64,000 nt of DNA from Mangrovibacterium sp041596335. Its GTDB lineage: Bacteria > Bacteroidota > Bacteroidia > Bacteroidales > Prolixibacteraceae. This document shows positions 8,943 through 18,293 of the stretch, piece by piece. Where the stretch lies: NCBI RefSeq assembly GCF_041596335.1, contig NZ_JBFHIT010000027.1, forward strand, positions 3,119 through 67,118, given 5' to 3'. A program made the translations under genes and the position numbers. Every line of letters begins with the position of its first letter. The stretch's first letter is position 1. The notes below the pieces were generated by a model. That model was given only the letters and a program-made list of their open reading frames with translations, searched no databases and had not been told where the DNA came from.

Positions 8943-11762
8943 TTACTTTTCAAGAGGTAGGGTGAAATGGAAGGTAGTTCCTTTGCCTACAATTGATTCG
9001 ACAGTTAATGTTCCTCCCATTTGTTTGATTAGCTCCTTGGAAATCGACAAGCCTAGTCCTGAGCCGCCGTAGACTCTGGTTGTGGAGTCGTCGGCTTGCC
9101 GGAAGCGCTCAAAAATACTTGTCAGTTTTTCCGGCTCAATTCCGATACCCGTATCGGATACAAAAAAAGTAACTTCTGACTCGGTAAAGCTTTTAATCCC
9201 AAAGTTGATTTCTCCATCCATGGTGAACTTAATCGCATTGTTCAACAGGTTGTTCAACACTTGGGTGAAACGGACTTTGTCAGTAAAAAGACTTAGCTCC
9301 TGATTCGGAACATGGGAGTTTATCTTTAGATGCTCTTTATTGTACCGTTGCAATTGATGCTGAGATACTTTGTATATATCGAGAATGGTTGCACCAACAT
9401 TAAAGCTTGTATTGAATATTTTCAACTGCCCAGTTTCTATTTTCGAAATGTCGATGATATCGTTGATTACCTGAAGTAGGTTTTCGGAGCTTTGTTTTAA
9501 GATCGCCTCAATTTCTTGCTTGGCTTCAGTTTCCATATCTTCATCCTCTACCAGCAAGTTTGTAAAGCCCAGAATCGCATTTAGCGGTGTCCGAATTTCA
9601 TGGCTCATGTTGGCCAGAAAGGCTGATTTTAAGCGGTCACTTTCCTCCGCTTTTTCTTTTGCTCTTCGTAATTCAGAGATGAATTTTTTCTTTTCTGTGA
9701 TGTCTTCCTTCGCCCCAACAAAATGAGTTATTTCACCTTTATCGTCAACAATCGATGAAATAATGGTGCTTTCCCAGAACAACACGCCATTTTTTTGCTT
9801 ATTTAAAAACTCGCCTTTCCAGTCGTTGCCTGCCAATATGGTTTTCCAGAGTTCGTCATAAAATTCTCTCGGGTGCTTGCCTGATTTCAAGATCGATGAA
9901 CTTCTACCAATTACTTCATGCTGATCGTAGCCCGAAACTTCTGTAAACTTCGGATTTACATAAATGATTTTACCTTGGTTATCAGTGATGACGGTGCTCA
10001 CCGGACTTTGATCGACCGCACGTCCTAGTAGTTGTAGCTTGTTTTCGGCCACTTTCCGGTCTGTGAAATCCTGATAAATCGCCAGGTTCTGCATTTGTCC
10101 ATCCCAAAATATCAATTTGCGGATAACCAACAGGTTCTTGGTGTCAGCTGCTTGAGTAATGATCTCAACCTCATATTCGGTTTGCTCCGGTAACCCGGCT
10201 TTACGGCGTTGCTTGCGAAGTTCATGCTCCTCGTAACTTGCCGGAGTGTAGCGCGACGACACTGGAGTTCGGTTGTATTCTTCCTTATCTGCAAAACCAT
10301 ATAAATCCAGAAAAGCTTTATTCAAATAGGTCGTCTTACCCTCATTGGAAACGATGCGCACTCCAAGTGGCAAGTCGTCGATCGTTAGCCGGAAATTTTC
10401 GTGGGATTGAATTAGCTCTTTTTGGGCTAATTTCCTTTCGGTAATGTCAACGACTGTCCCGATATAGCCGGTTACTTCTTCCTCTGACGAAAGTTCCGGT
10501 ACGGCTACGCCCATGATATAGGTTACTGCGCCGTTGGCTTTTAAAAACCGATATTCGGTTTTTGATTGCTGATTTATTGAGACATCCTTTTGCCAGTTTT
10601 CGGTAACGCGTTTACGGTCGTCAGGATGAACACTGTCCAGCCACTTGTCACCCATTGCCTGCTCAAAACTCAGTCCGCTAATTTCGCACCACCGAGGGTT
10701 CACATAAGTTGTCTGGCCATTTTTGTCGGTTCTAAATATTCCAACAGGTGATTTATCAGTGAGCGAGTGAAAAAGACGCTCACTTTCTATGAGTTTGTTT
10801 TTCAACCTGCGCTCGTCGGTTTGATCTTTAAAAACCAAAACAACTCCGGTGGTTCTACCTTCACTGTCTTTTATCGGCGCTCCACTGTCGGTAATGGGAA
10901 TCTCGCGATTGTCTCTGGTCAGAAGCAAGGTGTGGTTTGCCAATCCAATGGTTAGCCCTTCCTTCAGAACTTTTTCGACTGGCGAATCGGTTTTTTCCCG
11001 GGTTGATTCACTGATGATTCTGAAAATTTCACCGATCGGTTTGCCTAAAGCTTCCGCTTCTTTCCAGCCGGTGAGTTTTTCAGCCATATCGTTCATAAAT
11101 GTAACTGTTCCCCGGTTGTCGGTCGTAATGACTCCATCGCCAATACTAAGCAAAGTCGTTCTATGTTGTGCTTCACTTTCTTCTATTCTAGCCTCGGCAA
11201 TCACACGTCTTTTTTCATTTCGCAAAATTAGTCCCATTAAAAGACTTGCGCCCGGAAAAATCAGAATTATGGGTAGCCAAATTTCACGAATAACCTGCCA
11301 GACAGATTCTTTAGGTAGAAGGAGTTGACAGGCAAGTATTACTATATGAACGATGACCCCCATTACGAATAGAGCGGATGCAGTAATGTTTTCCGGCTTG
11401 TTTTTGAGTTTGAATCGGAATAAAAGGCCGATGGCGATAGAAAGTATAATTGAAGAAGTACCGGCCCAAATTCCTCCTCCTCCCAGGTAGATTCGGTAGC
11501 CACCGGCTACAATCACGGAAATTATAGCGGCAGGGTATCCACCAAATAGTCCGGCCATCGACAAAATAATCGATCTTCCATCGTAAAAGATGCCATCAGC
11601 AACGGATACCGGAAAGTTCATGCCAATGACCGTGATTCCACCGAACAAAAGACCGGGTAAAATATGTTTTGCAAAACCAGTGTATTTTGCCCTGGTTATA
11701 AAACCGAATAAAACGGTTAAAGTGATCAGTAATGTCGAATTCAGTATAAGCTCATTGATCAT
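8943..11762 (-). CDS. Membrane PAS-domain sensor histidine kinase
   Basis: The 939-residue protein starts with a hydrophobic sensor of the LytS-YhcK 5TM type (residues 1-185, with GLFGGYPAAIISVIVAGGYR and GGGGIWAGTSS). Four PAS/PAC units follow, starting near 199, 329, 455 and 579. The HisKA domain carries the phospho-His in MSHEIRTPLNAILGF (about 718) and the ATPase domain carries NNLLNNAIKF, DTGIGI and YGGSGLGLS. It is an inner-membrane kinase. There is no receiver domain or adjacent response regulator, so its partner is unknown, though the orphan receiver at 2042-2470 is one possibility. PAS ligands cannot be told from sequence. Confidence 0.92.
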   Translation of the reverse strand: MINELILNSTLLITLTVLFGFITRAKYTGFAKHILPGLLFGGITVIGMNFPVSVADGIFYDGRSIILSMAGLFGGYPAAIISVIVAGGYRIYLGGGGIWAGTSSIILSIAIGLLFRFKLKNKPENITASALFVMGVIVHIVILACQLLLPKESVWQVIREIWLPIILIFPGASLLMGLILRNEKRRVIAEARIEESEAQHRTTLLSIGDGVITTDNRGTVTFMNDMAEKLTGWKEAEALGKPIGEIFRIISESTREKTDSPVEKVLKEGLTIGLANHTLLLTRDNREIPITDSGAPIKDSEGRTTGVVLVFKDQTDERRLKNKLIESERLFHSLTDKSPVGIFRTDKNGQTTYVNPRWCEISGLSFEQAMGDKWLDSVHPDDRKRVTENWQKDVSINQQSKTEYRFLKANGAVTYIMGVAVPELSSEEEVTGYIGTVVDITERKLAQKELIQSHENFRLTIDDLPLGVRIVSNEGKTTYLNKAFLDLYGFADKEEYNRTPVSSRYTPASYEEHELRKQRRKAGLPEQTEYEVEIITQAADTKNLLVIRKLIFWDGQMQNLAIYQDFTDRKVAENKLQLLGRAVDQSPVSTVITDNQGKIIYVNPKFTEVSGYDQHEVIGRSSSILKSGKHPREFYDELWKTILAGNDWKGEFLNKQKNGVLFWESTIISSIVDDKGEITHFVGAKEDITEKKKFISELRRAKEKAEESDRLKSAFLANMSHEIRTPLNAILGFTNLLVEDEDMETEAKQEIEAILKQSSENLLQVINDIIDISKIETGQLKIFNTSFNVGATILDIYKVSQHQLQRYNKEHLKINSHVPNQELSLFTDKVRFTQVLNNLLNNAIKFTMDGEINFGIKSFTESEVTFFVSDTGIGIEPEKLTSIFERFRQADDSTTRVYGGSGLGLSISKELIKQMGGTLTVESIVGKGTTFHFTLPLEK

Positions 11763-12132
11763 TGATGAGTGAATTTCTTTTTTGTTAGAAACTATATTGA
11801 TCGGATTTCTGAATCAGAAAGCCAGGATAAGGGGTCGAAATTAACGAATAAATTCATGGAATAAAAGTAACGGTTATATATAACTTGTTTAAATAGTGTT
11901 TTATAGACACATTTGCTTATTTCAATATGCCTGTGCTATGAGACAACCAAAAAATGAGTCATATTTATTGATAAGTAAAGGCTCCTTGAAATTGCTTATT
12001 GCTGGTTGTATCGATATATGGTTACCGGGTTGAGTGACAAAAAGTTTTTTAATTTATTAATAGTTATTTAGGTGATTCAATTTAGAACTGATCGGCGACT
12101 CTGCTTCTATAGAAAAAAAAGAGCTCCGATTT

Positions 12133-12150
12133 TTTCATTCCGGAATGAAA
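12133..12150. promoter_or_regulatory. Perfect 18-bp palindrome, candidate operator
   Basis: TTTCATTCCGGAATGAAA is a perfect palindrome about 125 bases upstream of the alkB-like start. It has no loop and no T tract, so a dimeric protein-binding site is more likely than a terminator. The binding protein is unknown. Confidence 0.4.
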
Positions 12151-12261
12151 CGAAGCGTATGGTTTCTTGTTCTTAGAGTTGTAGGATTTATTTTTTGCCA
12201 TCGAATAGCGCATAGTTGAAAGAAACAGTCAAACATACATTTGGTAAAACTGTTATGCAGA

Positions 12262-12269
12262 CAAAGGAG
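12262..12269 (+). promoter_or_regulatory. Shine-Dalgarno sequence that sets the alkB-like start
   Basis: AAAGGAGA is followed by seven bases and then the ATG at 12277. Strong Shine-Dalgarno sites are uncommon in Bacteroidota, so this one is good evidence for the internal ATG over the upstream TTG. Confidence 0.6.
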
Positions 12270-12276
12270 ATCGTCA

Positions 12277-12903
12277 ATGAGTTTATTTAGAACACCGGCA
12301 TCGGGTTCCGGAAATATCTTGCCGTACGATGGTATGGTTGTGTATTATGGATGCATTTTTTCCTCAGCTGAAGCGACTTGTTTTTTCGATACTTTATGGA
12401 AGGAAGTTGATTGGAAAAATGATGAAGTTTTCCTGTTTGGCAAGAAAATTATAACGAAACGGAAAGTTGCCTGGTACGGAGATCAGCCATTTCGATACAG
12501 CTACTCTAACGTTAGCAAGTATGCGCTGCCGTGGATTGAAGATTTAAGGCTGTTGAAATCGATTGCTGAGGAGAGGACAGGAGAAACATACAACTCGTGC
12601 TTATTGAATTTGTATCACGATGGTTCCGAAGGAATGGCCTGGCACAGCGATGCCGAGAAGGATCTGAAGCCATACGGAGCTATTGCTTCCATGACCTTTG
12701 GTGCAGAGCGGAAATTCTCGTTCAAACACAAAAAGACAGGCGAAAAGCGCTCGCTGTTGCTGGAACATGGTAGTTTGCTGGTTATGAAAGATGAAACTCA
12801 AAGTCACTGGTTGCACCGTTTACCCCCAACTAAAACCATTCATCAACCGCGCATCAATCTCACCTTTCGGACGATTGTACAAGTAGAAACGAATAATTTT
12901 TAA
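12277..12903 (+). CDS. AlkB-like 2OG-Fe(II) dioxygenase
   Basis: The 208-residue protein has the AlkB iron and 2-oxoglutarate signature: WHSDAEKDL supplies His and Asp, SHWLHRLP supplies the second His, and RINLTFR supplies the Arg residues that hold 2-oxoglutarate. The compact form resembles the ALKBH2/3-like bacterial group. Family members remove alkyl groups from N1-methyladenine and N3-methylcytosine in DNA or RNA. The start at 12277 was chosen because AAAGGAGA lies just upstream at good spacing. The longer frame would need a TTG codon at 12241. Two helicase genes follow, so a repair setting is plausible. Confidence 0.9.
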   Translation: MSLFRTPASGSGNILPYDGMVVYYGCIFSSAEATCFFDTLWKEVDWKNDEVFLFGKKIITKRKVAWYGDQPFRYSYSNVSKYALPWIEDLRLLKSIAEERTGETYNSCLLNLYHDGSEGMAWHSDAEKDLKPYGAIASMTFGAERKFSFKHKKTGEKRSLLLEHGSLLVMKDETQSHWLHRLPPTKTIHQPRINLTFRTIVQVETNNF

Positions 12904-12981
12904 GCTGTGCTGTTGTTGGTTTTTGTTTGATCAGTAATCAACTTCGAGGCTCCGTTGAAAACAAGTGTCATGGCACTTTCT

Positions 12982-13006
12982 TGATTAAATTATTGCAATA
13001 CCTTTG
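12982..13006 (+). promoter_or_regulatory. Candidate promoter of the UvrD-like gene
   Basis: TACCTTTG at 12999-13006 matches TAnnTTTG exactly and is followed by CC. A TTG in the TTCTTGATT stretch near 12982 could serve as -33, although the spacing (about 15) is a little short. The leader to the ATG at 13038 would be about 25 bases. Confidence 0.55.
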
Positions 13007-13037
13007 CCGATCAACCGGTTAAAATTAAGCTGAATAT

Positions 13038-15308
13038 ATGAGTTTCAAGCGTCTTCACTCTCGTCTAAAAGGATCACAGAATAGTTTTGATCAGCTAGCG
13101 AATGCCTTTGAAGCAGAGGGGCGCGCTATGCAGCAGACGTTTGAGCCTGATATTTGTGAGCCCGATTCTGACTACGAGCGCGAAATTGAGCGAATCCGCA
13201 ACGTGGACACCAAACTTGGACGGACTTTTGAACGCCTGAACCGGCATCAGCGGCACGCTGTGTTTTATGAAACGCAAAATGCCATTCTTTCGGCAATGGT
13301 TGGCAGCGGTAAAACCACTGTTTTGATTGCCAAATTGTTTTACCTGCACTTTATCGAGCATATTCCGTTTGAACAGATGGTGGTGCTGACATTCACCAAT
13401 AAGGCGGCAAAGGAAATCAAGGAGCGCATTACCGGTTTCATGGGTGAAGCCGATGCCGCAATGAATGAGCAGTTGCGCTATCTGGGTACTTTTCACGGTG
13501 TTGCGCGACAACTTTTACATGAACATCCTCATCTTGAAACGCTGGGGTTTAAGCCTGGTTTTGCGATTATGGATGAGCAGGAGAAGCAAGAGTTTCTGGA
13601 GCGGTTGATTGTTCAGGAACAGTTGACGATTAAATACCAAAATCAGCTGGCAAAGCGTTGGCGAAAATATAATCAGTCTGGTGAGATTAGGATGGGGAAT
13701 ATGAAGACTGACGATGATTTTGGGAGCCTGGTCCAACGAGCAGATGTGGAGAAACGAGCAATCAATACCATGGATTTTGACGACCTGATCCGCTTGTGCA
13801 ACAAGCTGCTGAAGGATCATGTCGTTTTGTCGCCGCGATGGATTATTGTTGATGAGTTTCAGGACTGTAACGACGATCAACTCGCGATGATCGAATCTCT
13901 GAGGGGAGAGACAACCAAATTGTTTGTGGTTGGTGATCGGAACCAGAGTATTTATGGTTGGCGGGGCAGCAAAGAGCATTTATTTCAGGAAGTGCAGTCT
14001 CGTTGGGCGGCAAGCTGGATGGAGTTGCCGCAAAATTATCGCAGCACCGAATCCATTCTTGCAGCTGCCGAAAACTTACTAAATCAGCAGGACGGTGCGC
14101 TGATTGCGACCCGTCGAGCTGGAAAGCCTATTGAAATGGTGCGGCATTTCGATGACCAGCAGGAGGCTTATTATTTGCGCGAGAAGCTCTTGGCATTGCA
14201 GCGCGAAAACGAATCACTCGATTCGGTGGCGGTTCTTTTTCGTACGCACCAGCAAATTAAAATTGTGGAGACTGTTTTTGAGCAGGCGGGCATTCCTTTT
14301 CAACTTGTTGCCCGAAAAGAGTTGCACGAAAATCCGGCTCAGGCCTTTCTGCTTCGAATCTTAAAAGCTTGTATCAACCCAAACGATTCGGATGCTTGTC
14401 TGGCTCTGATTTGCGATTCAACTTTTGGAGCATTAAAACGAAGTAAAACCTTGATTCAGGCGCTTCACGAACGGTCTGCCGGAACTACTGTGCCGGAGGC
14501 TTTGCGCGAGTACTTGATGAAGCGAAAGGCAGTGTCGGAGGAGCATTTGAAGCTTTTGATACAGATTGAAAAGTTTGAAGCTGAATTTGTGCCGAATCTC
14601 AATGCGACAGCTGATGAATTGATTGACTATCTGTCTGTTCGTTCGATTTTAAAACCAACATCCATTCACCACAACGCCTATGTTGCGGCCATTGCCGAGG
14701 CCTGGAACCAACTTTCCCGCTATCGGAACGAAAATGGCTGGGGCGACAGTTCGTCCATGTTTCGGGTGGCTTTGGATCAGGTGGTTCTTGAAGGTTCTTT
14801 TCAGATTAACGGACGAATAAAGGAGCAGGGCAGTGGCGTGCATTTGCTCACCATTCACGCGTCGAAGGGGCTTGAGTTCGACCGGGTGTACATTGCTGGT
14901 GCCAATACCGGGATTATTCCGTTGGAGCAACACAACAAAGCGAGTAAGAATATTAAAGAAGAAAAAAGGCTGTTGTTTGTAGCGATAACAAGAGGGAAAA
15001 ACGAGGTGGAAATTGGCTGGCATGCCCAACCGACATTGCGCAATGCCGAACCAAAACCGTCATACTTTCTGAATGCCATTCCGGCATCACTATTGATTCA
15101 GCGTGAATCTGCGGTTCCATCGTCAGCCGACATAGTAGTGCAGCCGCAGGACGAATGGACCATCGGGCAGCTGGTGCAACACAAAAAGTATGGCGAAGGG
15201 CGAATCGTTTCAGTGGAGGAGAAAGAACTGGTTTGCAGCTTCAAATCAGTTGGTGAAAAATCGTTCTCGAAAACTTTTGCGAAAGCTTTACTTACAACGG
15301 AAGAGTAA
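13038..15308 (+). CDS. UvrD/Rep family ATP-dependent DNA helicase
   Basis: The 756-residue superfamily 1A helicase has all the main motifs: motif I AMVGSGKTTVL near residue 86, motif Ia VVLTFTNKAAKEIKER, motif II IIVDEFQDCND, motif III VGDRNQSIYGWRG, motif IV region LPQNYRST, motif V LLTIHASKGLEFDRVYIAG and motif VI LLFVAITRGKNE. The first 50 residues form a non-catalytic extension. Family members unwind DNA 3' to 5' in repair or replication restart. Since other UvrD paralogues usually exist in a genome, a specific symbol is not given. The C-terminus carries a PcrA-like tail (WTIGQLVQHKKYGEGRIVSV). The gene converges with the MrfA-like helicase. Confidence 0.92.
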   Translation: MSFKRLHSRLKGSQNSFDQLANAFEAEGRAMQQTFEPDICEPDSDYEREIERIRNVDTKLGRTFERLNRHQRHAVFYETQNAILSAMVGSGKTTVLIAKLFYLHFIEHIPFEQMVVLTFTNKAAKEIKERITGFMGEADAAMNEQLRYLGTFHGVARQLLHEHPHLETLGFKPGFAIMDEQEKQEFLERLIVQEQLTIKYQNQLAKRWRKYNQSGEIRMGNMKTDDDFGSLVQRADVEKRAINTMDFDDLIRLCNKLLKDHVVLSPRWIIVDEFQDCNDDQLAMIESLRGETTKLFVVGDRNQSIYGWRGSKEHLFQEVQSRWAASWMELPQNYRSTESILAAAENLLNQQDGALIATRRAGKPIEMVRHFDDQQEAYYLREKLLALQRENESLDSVAVLFRTHQQIKIVETVFEQAGIPFQLVARKELHENPAQAFLLRILKACINPNDSDACLALICDSTFGALKRSKTLIQALHERSAGTTVPEALREYLMKRKAVSEEHLKLLIQIEKFEAEFVPNLNATADELIDYLSVRSILKPTSIHHNAYVAAIAEAWNQLSRYRNENGWGDSSSMFRVALDQVVLEGSFQINGRIKEQGSGVHLLTIHASKGLEFDRVYIAGANTGIIPLEQHNKASKNIKEEKRLLFVAITRGKNEVEIGWHAQPTLRNAEPKPSYFLNAIPASLLIQRESAVPSSADIVVQPQDEWTIGQLVQHKKYGEGRIVSVEEKELVCSFKSVGEKSFSKTFAKALLTTEE

Positions 15309-15327
15309 ACGTCAAAGCTTTTTATTC

Positions 15328-15398
15328 GTCATTCTGCTTTCTATCTGAGAATCTGTTGCGAAAGCTGCGACTGATCCTGAAACAAGTTCAGGCTGACG
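15328..15398. repeat. Palindromic intergenic repeat between convergent helicases
   Basis: CGTCATTCTG at 15328 is answered by CAGGCTGACG at 15389, pairing at 8 of 10 positions. Inside lies a perfect short hairpin, CCTGAA-ACAAG-TTCAGG at 15376-15392. It resembles the GTCATCCTGAACTTG type palindromes scattered between genes in many Bacteroidota genomes, as I recall them. It may also act as a transcription stop between the convergent genes, though it has no long T tract. Confidence 0.5.
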
Positions 15399-15446
15399 CG
15401 TCGGACTCCAGCTTTGTCTCGTTCATCAATACTTATAGCTCCGGTT

Positions 15447-18146
15447 TCACGACTTTTCTTCGTCTTTTCCACCCATCATCCGGCGAATTTTTAGTTCTTT
15501 CCGATGGTCAACTTCACTCCCTGCCCGAAGCGATAGCGTGTATTGTTCCGGTACTTCCACCAGATACGAAAGTTCCGATTTCAACCCTTTGATGACCGTT
15601 TCGTTGTTAGCGATTTTTAAGATAGCCGGAGGCAGAAAAAAGAGAAGTGTTTCTCCGGATTGCTCCACACGCATGACCTCTTTTAAAAACTTGGCTCCAA
15701 AGCGATCTTCCTGTTGAAAACGCTTGAGCAATTCGTCCCATTTTAGTTTTATTTCGTCCCATTTCATTTTAGGCAACGCCGACTCCTGTGGCCTGTTTAG
15801 GCGCTCGCCTACGACACCCGAAAGCGGAGAGGGGAGTTCTTTGTAGAAGTTACGGAGCGCCCAAAGAATGAGGTTTTTATCAATGCGGTGGTCGCCAACG
15901 CAAACCGGACAGCCGTTTTTGCATGGGCAACTTTTTACTAATGTGCCGGCATTTTGAATGATTTGATTGACAAAATCGTACACCTTTTCCGAGAAACCCA
16001 ATCCCCCGGGATAGCCATCATACAGCACAACGGCGTACTTTGTGCGCTTGGTTTCCGCATCCACAAACGAAAAAACGTCGCCTCCCAGATCATTGTCGGT
16101 AGCCATAACCATCATAGCTGCTGCAGCTTTAATGCAGTGTACCAGTCCTTCGCTGTAATCGAACCGCGGAATTTTACCTTCGGGAGTTCCCTGCTCCAAC
16201 GCCGGCGCTTTTCCGGTGGCTACAAAGGTGCGGACCACAATATCAGGTATTTCAATCCAGCAGGCCTCGGTATCCATTTTTGTTCGCAAAATCTCGGATA
16301 GTTCCGTAAATCCAAGATTTTGGTGGGTGTTGAATTCAACCATTTTAAATCCGGTAATCATCACTGTCACCCGAACATCGCCAAAAAAACGGTTGATTCG
16401 ATGTTCTTTCGCTTGTTCATGTTCCATCAGGATGGCAATGTTTCCCGGTTTATGAGGTTCGGTGTAGTAGTTTGAATTTACTTCTTTCACGAAAGCCGTT
16501 TTGCTTTCCAGATCCAGTTTAATCGACTTATATTGAACGCTGTCGTGCAGGTAAATGGCCCCGGGGTAAAATTCTTTTTTAGCTTGAATGAGGTCGACAA
16601 CCGTGATCGTCTCCTGTTTGTCGGAGTCCACAATTTTAATGGTGTCGCCGGTAATGTTGCGCAAACTAATTTCGTGTGCCGGCGATATATCACCACTCCA
16701 CTGGTAGGTGTTATTTTGCTCCAGTAGTTCTCCTTCTTTTTGAAGCAATGGAATTATTTCGCCTAAATCGGGGAAACTGGCAATATCGTCGATGGTTAAA
16801 GGCAGCTCGGCTGATGCCGCGCGAATGTGTGAAAGCTGAATGTACAGGTTGTCACGGTCGATAATGGCATTTTCCGAGTCGGTTTTCAATAGCCAGTCGG
16901 GATGTTGCCCCACATACTGATCGAGTGGTTTTTCTTTCAGCATCACAATAGCATGCGCCTCAGAGCCGTTTCGTCCGGCCCGCCCCAACTGCTGCCAGAA
17001 GCTGGCACGTGTTCCCGGAAATCCGCCCATCACAACTGCATCCAGACTTCCGATGTCAATTCCGAGTTCCAGCGCATTGGTTGACACCACTCCCAGTAAG
17101 GCTCCTTCAACCAAATCCTTTTCAATTTTGGCCCGCTCAACGGGGGAATATCCCCCTCGATAAGCTGAAATCTTATCCGAAAGGTCGACACCATATTCCA
17201 TTGGATCTGAAGCCAGCACGTCGCGACTCTCTTTGGTGACAATTTCCGTTTCGCGGCGCGATTGGCAAAAAGTGATTGATCGTACGCCCGATAGAACCAA
17301 TTCGGGGAGAATACCGCGCAACTCTTCGGTGACCGCTTTTTTGCGTTTCGCACCCTCCAAATATTCAGGTTGAAAAAAGTGAATTTGCTTGGCCGGAGCC
17401 GGAGAACCATCCTGCCCGACCAGTTCAAATGGTGTATGACAGATATTTTCGGCCAGTTCCAACGGATTGGCAATTGTTGCCGAACTGCACAAAAAGCGGG
17501 GCTTATTTCCGTGATAGTCGCAAATGCGCAACAGCCGGCGGAACACATTCGAAACGTGTGAGCCAAATGCTCCACGGTAGGCGTGCAGCTCATCAATGAC
17601 AATGGTGTCGAGATTGGCAAACAGATGCGGAAACCCATATTTATTGTGATTGGGCAGGAAACTCGCATTCAGCATATCCGGATTGGTCAGGATAATGTTA
17701 GCCTGCTCGCGAATGCGGCTTCGCTCGGCGGGAGCGGTGTCGCCATCGTATATCCCGGCCTGAATTCGGTTCTCTCCAAAGAAAGCCACAAACTCTTTGA
17801 TGTTGCGAAATTGATCTTTGGTCAGTGCTTTAGTGGGGTAAATAAATATAGCCCGGCGCGAAGGATTCTCTAAAATTCGCTGGACAACAGGAAGATAAAA
17901 GGACAAAGATTTGCCACTGGCTGTTCCGGTAGTGATAACGACACTTTTACCGGAATGGGCTTTCGTAAACATCTCGCCCTGATGTGAATACAGTTTTTCA
18001 TACCCGTTTTGTTTCATCCAGTTTTGTAATTCGGGATGCAGGGTTGATGGGGGATTGACAAAAACCGCCGGGCGCGACTCTAAATGTCGGGTTGCTATTA
18101 TACGGTCGGCATGTTTCAACAAAATACGGGATACAGCACTACTCAT
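15447..18146 (-). CDS. DEAD/DEAH helicase with DUF1998 zinc module (MrfA/YprA-like)
   Basis: The 899-residue superfamily 2 helicase carries a Walker A region TTGTASGKSLSFY (about residue 91), a DELH box in IVIDELHAYRGAFG, and NALELGIDIGSLDAVVMGG with QQLGRAGRNGSEA as motifs V-VI. A Cys cluster near 742 (SCPCKNGCPVCVG) marks the DUF1998 domain. The family matches Bacillus MrfA (YprA), which takes part in mitomycin C lesion repair and is a 3' to 5' helicase with a bound metal. The protein is longer than MrfA (about 750) by a C-terminal extension of roughly 150 residues that I do not recognise. It starts downstream of a good -7 element. Confidence 0.9.
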   Translation of the reverse strand: MSSAVSRILLKHADRIIATRHLESRPAVFVNPPSTLHPELQNWMKQNGYEKLYSHQGEMFTKAHSGKSVVITTGTASGKSLSFYLPVVQRILENPSRRAIFIYPTKALTKDQFRNIKEFVAFFGENRIQAGIYDGDTAPAERSRIREQANIILTNPDMLNASFLPNHNKYGFPHLFANLDTIVIDELHAYRGAFGSHVSNVFRRLLRICDYHGNKPRFLCSSATIANPLELAENICHTPFELVGQDGSPAPAKQIHFFQPEYLEGAKRKKAVTEELRGILPELVLSGVRSITFCQSRRETEIVTKESRDVLASDPMEYGVDLSDKISAYRGGYSPVERAKIEKDLVEGALLGVVSTNALELGIDIGSLDAVVMGGFPGTRASFWQQLGRAGRNGSEAHAIVMLKEKPLDQYVGQHPDWLLKTDSENAIIDRDNLYIQLSHIRAASAELPLTIDDIASFPDLGEIIPLLQKEGELLEQNNTYQWSGDISPAHEISLRNITGDTIKIVDSDKQETITVVDLIQAKKEFYPGAIYLHDSVQYKSIKLDLESKTAFVKEVNSNYYTEPHKPGNIAILMEHEQAKEHRINRFFGDVRVTVMITGFKMVEFNTHQNLGFTELSEILRTKMDTEACWIEIPDIVVRTFVATGKAPALEQGTPEGKIPRFDYSEGLVHCIKAAAAMMVMATDNDLGGDVFSFVDAETKRTKYAVVLYDGYPGGLGFSEKVYDFVNQIIQNAGTLVKSCPCKNGCPVCVGDHRIDKNLILWALRNFYKELPSPLSGVVGERLNRPQESALPKMKWDEIKLKWDELLKRFQQEDRFGAKFLKEVMRVEQSGETLLFFLPPAILKIANNETVIKGLKSELSYLVEVPEQYTLSLRAGSEVDHRKELKIRRMMGGKDEEKS

Positions 18147-18170
18147 AACTCACTCATAAAAAATGGAGAG

Positions 18171-18178
18171 CAAAGATA
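18171..18178 (-). promoter_or_regulatory. -7 promoter element of the MrfA-like helicase
   Basis: The minus strand reads TATCTTTG followed by C, an exact TAnnTTTG match, 24 bases before the ATG at 18146. The -33 element is not clear. Confidence 0.55.
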
Positions 18179-18293
18179 GGGTTTTATCCTCCTTTTGGTT
18201 AGAAATCAGTCAGCAAGTATAATTGCAAATGTTTATTTAGCGAGCTACCGATCTATTGTCTCTGTCAGGAAAGTGGATGACAAAAAGAACAAT

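Larger units (their letters stand above)
11763..12276. other. Intergenic region between divergent kinase and alkB-like genes
   Basis: This AT-rich stretch of 514 bases has no coding frame that I can support. The notable element is an 18-bp perfect palindrome at 12133-12150. Promoters for both neighbours must lie here, but no clear TAnnTTTG element was found for either. Confidence 0.5.
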
